Positions 55,502-64,000 of a stretch of DNA of 64,000 nucleotides are shown here, in pieces. Source of the stretch: Heliocidaris erythrogramma (Eukaryota; Echinodermata; Echinoidea; Camarodonta; Echinometridae); NCBI GenBank assembly GCA_025617745.1, contig CM046873.1, forward strand, positions 25,961,547-26,025,546, written 5' to 3'. How positions within the stretch are numbered: the stretch's first letter is position 1; every line of letters begins with the position of its first letter. Position numbers and translations under genes: made by a program. The notes beneath the pieces are model-generated. The model was given only the letters and a program-made list of their open reading frames with translations, did no database searches and was not told the origin of the DNA.

Positions 55502-57407
55502 GTACCGGACTTATACCAAAGACGTTTAATAGTATCAAGACAGATCACTGTCACCTACTTCCGTAGTACATTTTGGAGATGTGAATTGCTGTGTTAAAAA
55601 CAGACTCGGAAAAATATGTTCGCCATAATAATAATAAAATAATAATAATAATAATAAGCTTAAATAGCGCATCATTCAGTCATCTCTATGCACTTTACAA
55701 ATTATGAAAACTAACTATATTCGTAATGTGTATAAATAAATACATGATATTAAATTACTTTACACTACATTCAGTTAAATTACATTAGATCACAATACAG
55801 TGTGCCTACATTTATTGCATTACCTAGCACTACATTATAAGCGAGTGAAATACTTGAAATTATACGACATAAAAGTGAAATATCGGATAACATAAACATA
55901 CACATGATTAGACGCATTGATATAATTTATAACATTAAGAGTAAAGGTGTGTCTTTAGAGAGTTCTTGAAACTATTGACGGAGGATGCTTCACGAAGTTG
56001 GGTAGGAAGAGAATTCTACATGTGTTTAGGTGATAAGGTGCTGAAAGCACGTTCCCCGTAAAATTTGCTGTTCACCCTCGGTGTATAACACGTGAAAATA
56101 GTCATCTCCCATAGGGTTAACACGTGAAAACATGGATTTTAAAAATGATTATAGTTCCTCTGGTATTACCTTGAATTTAGTGTAAATGTGGCTTACATGT
56201 AATTTTAGACTGCTTATATTATAATCTTACACACTTAAGTTTTTTGGTCAACCCAGTGTTGTCTTTGTGTCCATTAAGTCAACCCAGATAACAATTCCTA
56301 CTGTCTATATCACAGGCATCCAAGACGTTTAAGTTTATCAACCCAGAGTAGTTTTGTGGCTATTTAGTCAACCCAGGGTAGATTGAAAATGCCATCTGTT
56401 TATATCACACTTGTCTCAGAAGTTTTAATTTTTTGACAACCCAGACTCGTATTTGTGGATATTAAATACTCCGGAGTATACCAATAAATTCACAAAATTC
56501 ATGAGTGATGTTGTAGAAAGGCAGTACCAACTGTTCACACCTCCCCCTCCCCCTCCCCATTTCTGGATCTGCAAACAGAGAATACCACTCAAACTAAACC
56601 ACTTGAATGCAAGGTGTTAGAAACACACATAAAGACGAGGTTAGCTATGTAAATACGCGAAACTCCGAGGAAAAACGTGCATGCATTTATGTTGCCAATC
56701 GCGGCCGTGAACAAATATTTTTAATCGATTTATTGTAATAATCGATTGTCCAAAATGGAAATGTTGGTATGAAAATAAAATCATCCTAATAAACTTACCA
56801 AAATATATCTTTGAAAATCTTACCTGACCTGAAATGAATGAAAAAATAATTTAATTATAGAGCAAAGTAAAAATATTTTCCTATATTGAACTATCAATTT
56901 TTTTTCCAGAAAAAATATGCCGGTAATTATTTTAACCAAAAACAAAATATAAGGAATTTTTTATAAATACTTGTTTCCGATTTAAACGTTGTCTCAACGT
57001 CGATCTCAAGAAGTCAGACTAGAGAGAGAAAAATTTCATTATTTTTGACACACATCTTGCCGAAGCGAGATGTCTGAGATATCAAAAGAAATGTCAATAT
57101 GATTCTACCAAACAGATTAAATACGAAGAGTGCTCAGTCCCGAATTAAAGCACGCGTATATAATTATTGTGGTACATGTCGATCGACCCAGAGGGAAAGG
57201 TCATAGTCTCTATCAAGATGTCTGTATTTTTTATCTTCTTTATTTTTTCTTCTTTTTCTGGACATCGTTTTTGGTAAAGCCGTAACTAAGGGCATAATCT
57301 TGATATTGTCCCTTCAAATACAAACTTATACCCAAAAACAGAATCAACTCTAACTGCACCAGGGAGGAGAGGGAGAGAGTTGGGGGCTAGGGCTAGATGT
57401 TTGTATA

Positions 57408-57956
57408 TTAAATCCTGGGTAAACAAGACATATTATTATCATCATTATTATTCCAAAACAACACAGTATTAAACAATTCTCAAGTAGAACTTGGTCAACC
57501 TTTCCCAATTCCTTTGAGAATTATATGACCAGGACTCCACTAAAGTCTCCATGGCAATTTTCATATAATAAAAACAACAAGTACTAGCTTAAAGAGGCTT
57601 TTGAAAATTTCAGGAAATTTTGTTTTGACGTGTGAAAGACTGTGGAGTGCACGGTTCTCCGAAAGACGTTAATTCAGTTAGTGACAGAATGTAGATCGTA
57701 AAATTCCGATTTCAAAAGATTCGGTGGTAAAAAAAAAGATAGATCAGATAGAGCATTAAATTTCAGAACCCCCCCCCCCCCCCCCGGAAATTTTGAAGAC
57801 TTTACAGTAAAGGTTTGTCGCATCCACTTTTACAAAAAGTAACTGGGGTGAACTGCATGGGACAAGATGTCTAGATAAATAAAAAACAAAAACAAATGCC
57901 TGCAAAATATTAGTGTTGGCCGGTATTTATCGCTAAAAATATAATTGCAAAGGGTC
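57408..57956 (-). repeat. inverted fragment of segment U
   Basis: Reverse complement of about 47553-48425 without the SINE at 48077-48368. Includes the poly-C/G tract and the ACTTCTTTTTTT-type block. More diverged than A is from B. Confidence 0.8.
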
Positions 57957-57965
57957 ACATAAGTA

Positions 57966-58200
57966 TGCGGGATGTTCACTATAGCCAAGTGGTATAGTTA
58001 GAGGTGGTGTCCCAGTTCTCCCGCGTCCCAGTTCACCCCGCTCTCCCCAACATTATTTTCGTTGCCTTTTATTTTGGTGTTTGTGGGGTTGTTGTTTTTT
58101 GCAAAATGATTTGAAATATTTAGAAGAATAAATACTGAATAAGTCAAATCAGCATCCCATTTTACTAGCACAATCTTATACATAGTAATGGAATGTTTAC
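57966..58200 (+). repeat. direct fragment of segment U (SINE-free)
   Basis: Matches 48930-49332 with a gap (AGTTAGAGGTGGTGTCCCA, CACCCCGCTCTCCCC, TTTTGGTGTTTGTGG). It carries the pre-insertion site of the 7SL-like SINE. Confidence 0.8.
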
Positions 58201-58317
58201 TTATACTTAAAATACTTTTTAAAGGAGGAAGAAACAAAGCATCCCTCCCTCCCACCCACACACACCAAAAAAACATCCCTGTTAACACCCCTTAGCTTCT
58301 ATAACTGTTGCCTATAA

Positions 58318-58530
58318 AATTTCTTCGGCAATATCGTGATACAGGCCCCGCAACTTACCCGTCTTGTAATCGATTACTAATCATCTTCTTAGACTTCTAA
58401 CTTCAGCCAACTCACTAGTTATACTCGTGTTACAGGCCCCGCGCAACCACGTTGAACAGCTTACAAAACGGAAATGGGGCCTGTATCACGATTAACATTA
58501 TAAACTCGTGAACAAGGCCCCATCCTATGC
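58318..58530 (+). repeat. CTCGTGATACAGGCCCCGC motif repeat, left copy
   Basis: The motif occurs about four times here in both orientations. Inverse counterpart at 59920-60158. Confidence 0.65.
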
Positions 58531-58584
58531 AAAATGAAGACAGACAACACGGTAGTGGGGCTTCAAGATTACATATAAGGGCAT

Positions 58585-59120
58585 AGTTGCAAGGGAGGGG
58601 ATAAAGGCAGGGCGGATCTGAATCGGCCGCCCCCCCCCCTTTTGAAACCCTTAAGTACACAATAAAACAAATTGCCTCCTTAATTTATTGGGGGCGGAGG
58701 GGGAATTGCAAGGGAGGGGTTAAAGGGATATAAGGGGATACTTTCCCCCAATATCTAAACAATTTTTTTTAATGGGGAATCCCCCAATTTATATTTTTGA
58801 GGGGGAATGGCAGGGGGGGGGGGGGGGTTAATTGCAAGGGAGGGGATAAAGGCATGGGCGGATCCAGGGGCTAAAGCGGCCGTGCCCCCTTAAAATCCAA
58901 GTGGCATGCCTTAACTACAAAAATAATTTCCTTTTGGGGGGGTGGGGGATTGCAAGGGAGGGGTTATTCCAATCCAAGTGGCATGCCTTAACTACACAAT
59001 AAAATAATTTCCTCTTTTTGGGGGGGGGGGGGATTGCAAGGGCGGGGTTATTGCAAGGGAGGGGTTACGATATATAAGGGGATACTTTCCCCCAATATTT
59101 AAACTTTTTTTTTTTTTTGG
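58585..59120 (+). repeat. G-rich tandem repeat
   Basis: Unit containing ATTGCAAGGGAGGGGTTA or ...GGATAA occurs about six times (near 58588, 58705, 58835, 58950, 59033, 59050) with runs of G. G-quadruplex potential on the + strand. Confidence 0.7.
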
Positions 59121-59429
59121 GGGGGGGGGTATTTCGCTGAAGTGACAGATAAAAATTAAATTAAAAGGGGGTCCAACTGAAAAGCAAAGCCAAAAAAAAA
59201 GGCGGGGGTGCCCTCAGGAACAAAAGAGGGGTTGAGCAAAATAACAGAATAAAAATGAAAGGTAGAATACACTCAAGGAAACTCATTGTAATGACAATGC
59301 TAAAAAAATACAATGATTTATGAAAGAAAAATTGGGATTTCTTTTTTTGTTCTTTTTTTTTTTTTTTGGTGGTGGGGGGGGGGGTACGCCCACAAATAAA
59401 TAAATCAATAATATATGAATACATGTACA

Positions 59430-59758
59430 CATTGGCGGATCCAGGGGGGCACTTCCGCCCGTGCCTCCCCCCCCCCCCCTTTTTTTTGGAATGAAGACCT
59501 TTTTTTTTTTTGCTTTTTTTTTGTTGATTGTCAGGGAATTATGGAGGGCAACTGGACCCCCATAACCCCTACTGAGCGAATTTTGAAGGTTTGGCGAAAA
59601 AAGAAATTTTTGTCGCACCCCCCCCCCCCCCCCCCCCCCAAACTCCCCCACTGAGCGACTTTTCGAGAAGCTGCCGAGACCAAAAAAATACGGGTCACCC
59701 TTTTAACAAACTTTCATTTTTGTGCCCCCTCTTTTACTCAATCCTGGATCCGCCCCTG
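59430..59758 (+). mobile_element. hAT-like poly-C MITE (329 bp)
   Basis: TIRs CATTGGCGGATCCAGG / complement CCTGGATCCGCCCCTG, flanked by a perfect 8-bp duplication CATGTACA (59422-59429, 59759-59766). Reference copy for the truncated or nested relatives at 2340 and 35700. Confidence 0.85.
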
Positions 59759-59919
59759 CATGTACATTTCATTTTCAACCCCCCCCCCCCCCCCCCCGGC
59801 ACCACCAGTACATAGTGTCCTTTAAAATGTCACACCCTTGGTTAGATTTGAAATGCTCACTGCATTCCCTACTTTTGTTTTATTGTACAGCAATTTACAA
59901 TGTAGTTGAATCCCAACAG

Positions 59920-60158
59920 TCCTCAATATCGAGGCCCCGCTGCTGTGTTCTGTGGCTTGAAATTCCGTAGCACGGGGCGTCGATAACGATTATAACTAGT
60001 ATGGTCGTGAAACAGGCCCCATTTGGGCACTGTAGGACATGCAGCGGGGCCTGGATCACGAGTATAACTAGTGAGCTGGCTGAAGTTAGAACCCTAATAC
60101 AAAGGTACAATGATCGATTACACTTGCAAACTAGCGGGGCCTGTATCACGAGTATGCC
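59920..60158 (-). repeat. CTCGTGATACAGGCCCCGC motif repeat, right copy
   Basis: Inverse of 58318-58530 (shared block TTCTAACTTCAGCCA.CTCACT). It lies about 340 bp upstream of the LTO1-like exon. Confidence 0.65.
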
Positions 60159-60500
60159 ATTTCGGCATTTCTTCTTCGCAGTTCTCTTCAGGATACGAGA
60201 GGTCAAAATTTTGAATACCTTTCTAATTATCATGAGTAGGCCTACTCATCAAATGCTTTCAAACACTACATTTCTCGGGCCCTACGTTGCAATGTTATGT
60301 CTTTTAATTAGCGTTCCTGGACCATTCATGATGCGCCTTTTTTTTTTATAGCTTTCTAGTCAATTGAGTTTGTGTTGTAATTTGCTTCATAAGAAGTACC
60401 GTACCGGCCGTGTTTTTACCTTCAATTAAAAATAGATTTATTTTTGAATTTTGTATCATCCAGCCTTTTCCAGGCATACAAATACAGCTAGGTTATGAAA

Positions 60501-60580
60501 ATGGCTCGCTTTCAAGGTGATAACGATTCTATGTGTGACGAAGATGATATTTTCGACAGTGTCGTGATGGCGGAAGACAG
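60501..60580 (+). CDS. LTO1: LTO1/ORAOV1-like protein, first coding exon
   Basis: ATG at 60501 has A at -3 and G at +4; an alternative in-frame ATG at 60495 adds two residues. The exon encodes MARFQGDNDSMCDEDDIF and then DSVVMAED, and ends AG|GTTAGT (phase 2). DDIFDSVVMAEDR corresponds to the N-terminal DIFD.VVMADERF motif of LTO1 family proteins. LTO1 pairs with YAE1 as adaptor that brings the cytosolic iron-sulfur assembly machinery to ABCE1 (established in yeast and human). The following exon, which should carry the Gly-rich deca-GX3 repeat (GY..G), was not found before the window end; it may lie beyond or be hidden. Identification rests on about 13 residues plus splice context. Confidence 0.65.
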
Positions 60581-61019
60581 GTTAGTTGATGATTGTTGTT
60601 ATTGCGGTTTTGTCACTGACACTGGAGTGTGGGATGCTGAGACTGAGTGCACACTGACATATGCTGTGACTGTCTGAATCAATTTGCGTTGCCCCACATA
60701 TTGGAATTGATGTCATGATTTACTAGTATAAGTATAACTAATATCACACTTCACAGAACATTGGGGTGTTTCATAAAGCTGTTCGTAAGTTACGCACGAC
60801 TTTACGCACGACTGGTCATGCTGGTGATCATTTCTTGTGCTAAACATGCTAAATCAATGATTGAGAATCTGATTAGTATCACTCCCGGTACATTTCTGTA
60901 AAATAGTTGGTATTTTCTGTCGCATGTACTAAAGGTATGGGGGGGAAAATAAGATAAATATTTTAAATACTTGCTTTCAAATTCAGCCCTTAAAAATCTC
61001 ACTCCTACCTCAAATGGCC

Positions 61020-61306
61020 GTTAGGAAGAACTTTTGATATTTACAGCAAAATCCAAAGTCAAAATCTTGTCCAAAACCGGAGAAATCCCCGCCGATTTGT
61101 TTCGCGATCGCGTGTTGTTTACAAACTGCCGATGTCTTAGACTAAAATCGGCCAATATAATTTTTGTCCACGAAGAAACTCGGGATCGCAAGGGCACATC
61201 GATCTTTACGATCGCGCACACAGAAAATCGGAACTTTTCCGTGTACGCCATAGGGACCGAATTTTTGAGGACAAAACTCTTTTGGGGAGATGTCAGCGCC
61301 CGCGGC
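61020..61306. other. CpG-rich segment, possible promoter or exon
   Basis: Higher GC and CpG than the surroundings, open on both strands (frames at 61021-61251 - and 61034-61309 +). It continues at 62419-62540 across the hAT-like insertion and stays open on both strands. No recognised domain; a promoter/5' exon or an element's body are both possible. Confidence 0.3.
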
Positions 61307-62418
61307 TAGCCAGGATTAGCTTCGTGAATGTAGAAAAAAAAAAAAAAAATGGCTATACGCCTTCTACACACGAAGCTAGGCGTTATTACCCAGCAATCAC
61401 ATTCCGCACGGGGTAGTACGACATGAAAAATGCCCTGAAATCACACTTTTCTGATAGTTTCCAAGACCCACAGACCCTTCCCCACAGCGTTTCCTCCTAG
61501 GGAAACGTTTGTAATGACAATTTTTTTTCGATTGACTCTAATTTTGGAAATATATCCATAAAAAGATGATAAAAATTTCAGAAAACTCACCAGCGTTTGC
61601 GTATCCATGCCTCCGAGGTCATGCAGATCAAAATGGCGGCACGATCGCCGTAATCGAAATCATGAAAACTATTAGGCGCCGTTTGTAAATTTATTATTTA
61701 GCTCAATTATTTACATATAATTCACTATTTAGCTCTTTTCTACGATTATTATACGATAAAATGACATAAAGGATACAATGTTTTATAAATAATGAATTTT
61801 GCAATTTCCATAATATTTGATATATAATGAATTTGTGAAATCATTATTTATAAATAATGGAAACTTCAAAATTCATTATTTATATATGATGAATATTGTA
61901 AAATCATTATTTAAAAAAAATGGAAATTGCAAAATTCATTATTTATAAAACATTGTATCCTTTATGTCATTTTATCGTATAATAATCGTAGAAAAGAGCT
62001 AAATAGTGAATTATATGTAAATAATTGAGCTAAATAATAAATTTACAAACGGCGCCTAATAGTTTTCATGATTTCGATTACGGCGATCGTGCCGCCATTT
62101 TGATCTGCATGACCTCGGAGGCATGGATACGCAAACGCTGGTGAGTTTTCTGAAATTTTTATCATCTTTTTATGGATATATTTCCAAAATTAGAGTCAAT
62201 CGAAAAAAAATTGTCATTACAAACGTTTCCCTAGGAGGAAACGCTGTGGGGAAGGGTCTGTGGGTCTTGGAAACTATCAGAAAAGTGTGATTTCAGGGCA
62301 TTTTTCATGTCGTACTACCCCGTGCGGAATGTGATTGCTGGGTAATAACGCCTAGCTTCGTGTGTAGAAGGCGTATAGCCATTTTTTTTTTCTACATTCA
62401 CGAAGCTAATCCTGGCTA
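61307..62418. mobile_element. foldback hAT-like element, 1112 bp
   Basis: Nearly perfect inverted arms of about 500 bp starting TAGCCAGGATTAGCTTCG and ending with its complement, around an AT-rich centre (about 61800-61940) that is itself made of inverted ATTCATTATTTATA-like repeats. Flanked by a perfect 8-bp duplication CCCGCGGC (61299-61306, 62419-62426). No transposase. The 8-bp target duplication fits hAT; arms this long are unusual. Confidence 0.88.
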
Positions 62419-63057
62419 CCCGCGGCGACCAGGAAATGTACACAATGACTCCGATAGCTCGTTTCGCGAGAATCAACAGTAAATTGCGGATTTCATTTTT
62501 GTAAATATCTTTTCCAACATTGGTGAGTTGAATTTATTGTATTTCTTGGATATTTTGGGGTCGGTTTTTGAAAATTAAATGCCGATTTTGAGTGAATATT
62601 GGTGACTTTTGTGCAGTGGTGTTTTAAAAAGATGAGGTGTATGACTGCCTACATTATACACACGAAGTATAGGAATGTAGCTATGAGTGCTTAGTATTAC
62701 TATTACAAAAAAGTATTACTATTAGTATTAGGATCAGTTTCACTGTCATTATTCATGTTATTATTATTATCACCTAAGAACATGTTCCAGTCGTTCGAAA
62801 AGTCATTCGTAACTTTACGAACCATGCGAACAGCTTTATGAAACATGCGAACAGCTTTATGAAACACTGGGCCAAAGTCGTTATTATGCCCACTCATAGG
62901 TACACGCCATTGCCGACTGTGTAGTAACGCAGCCAACACACATCCCATACCTAAACTGCATCACTGTGCATTTTTGGCTATATTTAATTGAATATAATAT
63001 ATTACAGTTTACTTATATCCAAAGAATTATATTGAATAATAGATGATTAAAACTTAC

Positions 63058-63236
63058 CAGGTTGTTTTGTGACCTTTGAAGAGGGTTTCCTGAAATTTTG
63101 GGTCCTTTTTGTCGATAACTGCTATCGAGACTGTCCCGTCAGCATCCAGTTTGTATTTTTCACGATTATGATGAAGGGAGCCCTCAGCGCTCGTAGTAGT
63201 ACCGGCGCGATGGGTTCGTCGATCTCCTACGAAGAC
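63058..63236 (-). CDS. candidate internal exon of an unidentified gene
   Basis: On the minus strand: acceptor GTTTGGCCCTTTCAG at 63251-63237 behind a T-rich tract, then 179 nt open in one frame (phase 0 in, phase 2 out), then donor TG|GTAAGTTT at 63057. The peptide starts VFVGDRRTHRAGTTTSAEGS and includes YKLDADGTVSIAVIDKKDPK. Balanced composition, both consensus splice sites and no stop favour a real exon; I do not recognise the family. Confidence 0.5.
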
Positions 63237-63363
63237 CTGAAAGGGCCAAACTGACGACGTAAAAAAGAAAAAATATTACGTACGTACGTAATAATTACTA
63301 CGTACGTACGTAATATTTTTTATTTTTTTACGTCGTCAGTTTGGCCCTTTCAGGTCTTCGTAG
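63227..63363. repeat. near-perfect 137-bp hairpin over a splice acceptor
   Basis: CTACGAAGACCTGAAAGGGC is repeated inverted to 63363, arms of about 65 bp, meeting in (TACG)n palindromes (63275-63312). The left arm contains the acceptor and first 10 nt of the candidate exon above. Confidence 0.85.
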
Positions 63364-63845
63364 AATAGCTTGTGTGCGTAACATTCTGCGTACGTATCAA
63401 CGGTGCGTAACCATGTAGAGCGGCCTCACTAGTGCGCAACATATTGAGAGCAATCGTGATCCGTATGCAGGTGTGGGTAACAAGTTCCAAAAAGAGAGCT
63501 GTAAATGTAAGTTTTTATAACTTTCTACATTTTGTATCTTAACGAACTGATAACTTAAACTCTAAAGAATGATACTTAAGTATTAGTTTGCCCACAAAAA
63601 CATCCATTTGAAACAAAATTACATCTGTATCCCCAATACCCAGTATACACACATGTATATGATTCTAATGGTCAATATGACCATTGCTTGCTGATGTGAT
63701 TATGCCCAGCCGCTATTAAATCCGCCTGAACAAGTGAATAATTAGTCAAGTTTCTTGCCTTGGTTTTCATTGTTGAAATTCAGTTATTTATAACGGAATA
63801 AACGCTATCGTTATCGATTCATAACTGAAAAAATTATCAGCAAGA

Positions 63846-63945
63846 AAAAGCGGGATTCGAACTCGGGACCTTAAACGCGAGTGCAGTGTAGAAAGAGAAT
63901 ACTCCAGACAGTCTCACCAGACGCCTTTACAACTAGACCACGAGC
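63846..63945 (-). mobile_element. tRNA-like sequence (SINE head or tRNA pseudogene)
   Basis: Minus strand GCTCGTGGTCTAGTTGTAAA (A box) and GAGTTCGAATCCCGC (B box), separated by about 55 nt, longer than in a standard tRNA. Probably a SINE head or degenerate tRNA; a tRNA with intron is less likely. Confidence 0.5.
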
Positions 63946-64000
63946 AATTGACAGCGAATGATCTTGCTGCACTAGATGTATTACTTAGTTTATTAAGCCG

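Larger units (their letters stand above)
45560..57073 (+). repeat. tandem array S-U-S-U-S
   Basis: Segment S (about 45560-46505, 51030-51845, 56245-57073) alternates with a 4.4-4.5-kb segment U (46506-51030, 51846-56245). Anchors such as GGAGTATACCAATAAATT are at about 45912, 51249 and 56471, giving periods near 5.3 and 5.2 kb. The two complete units are very similar and differ mainly by discrete insertions: 48077-48368 and about 46683-46924 in unit A, 55135-55501 and about 54290-54375 in unit B. No protein-coding gene is visible. S ends in two GAA-loop hairpins. Alternative: uncollapsed haplotypes joined in assembly. Confidence 0.85.
60766..62869. mobile_element. pair of inverted MITE ends bracketing a CpG-rich segment
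   Basis: TGTTTCATAAAGCTGTTCG (60766 on) with GTAAGTTACG.ACGAC is matched inverted at 62781-62869, where the end motif is doubled. Either two independent MITE relics or one element of about 1 kb (without the nested 61307-62418) spanning 61020-61306 and 62419-62540. Confidence 0.45.

Noticed and set aside
63069-63254. 61-codon + strand frame
   Set aside because: The minus strand over the same bases has consensus acceptor and donor around a continuous frame, so the + frame is probably the shadow.
1-64000. CRISPR arrays, operons, bacterial promoters or ribosome-binding sites
   Set aside because: The window is eukaryotic; repeats here have none of the regular repeat-spacer structure.

Overview
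This is eukaryotic DNA, AT-rich, intron-bearing and heavily loaded with transposon relics. GT/AG introns, Penelope-like elements with GIY-YIG endonucleases, CR1/L2-type LINE tails, tRNA-headed SINEs ending in a GCGCTATATAAA-type tail, many foldback MITEs, long poly-C tracts and a farnesoic-acid-methyltransferase-like (Methyltransf_FA) domain together suggest a marine invertebrate deuterostome, most likely an echinoderm such as a sea urchin. The phylum is inference.

Host genes. (1) 5.8-17.3 kb, + strand: 3' part of a probably secreted protein. Six in-frame mini-exons of 57 or 60 nt, all phase 1-1, encode a Thr/Ser-rich linker and are followed by two exons encoding a terminal Methyltransf_FA domain. 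The mini-exons arose by repeated exon-plus-intron duplication, and three are nearly identical. (2) 25.1-27.6 kb, - strand: an intact single-exon 833-residue ORF of unknown function. (3) 60.5 kb, + strand: an exon encoding the N-terminus of an LTO1/ORAOV1-like protein; its other exons are not in view. (4) 63.06-63.24 kb, - strand: a candidate internal exon of an unidentified gene, beside a perfect hairpin that duplicates its splice acceptor.

Mobile DNA. There are three damaged Penelope-like elements (9.0-10.5, 11.9-12.6 and 40.2-42.3 kb), three CR1/L2-like LINE 3' fragments, two tRNA-SINE families, and a (CA)n-tailed SINE whose 5' end resembles the 7SL RNA/Alu domain. MITEs with readable target duplications include an 8-bp-TSD foldback hAT-like element of 1.1 kb (61.3-62.4 kb), two further hAT-like copies, TTA- and CWG-TSD PIF/Harbinger-like copies, TA-TSD mariner-like copies, and a 9-bp-TSD Mutator-like element carrying a tRNA-Arg-like pol III promoter and a (TTAGGG)5 block.

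45.5-58.2 kb is a gene-poor tandem array: two units of about 5.2-5.3 kb, a partial third and an inverted fragment. Differential insertions with readable empty sites date the events relative to each other. 43.3-45.0 kb and about 4.0-4.3 kb hold unusual arrays of a loosely spaced AATTTGAATG-like motif.

Coordinates of repeats are read by eye; family names for MITEs rest on terminal repeat plus target-duplication length only.
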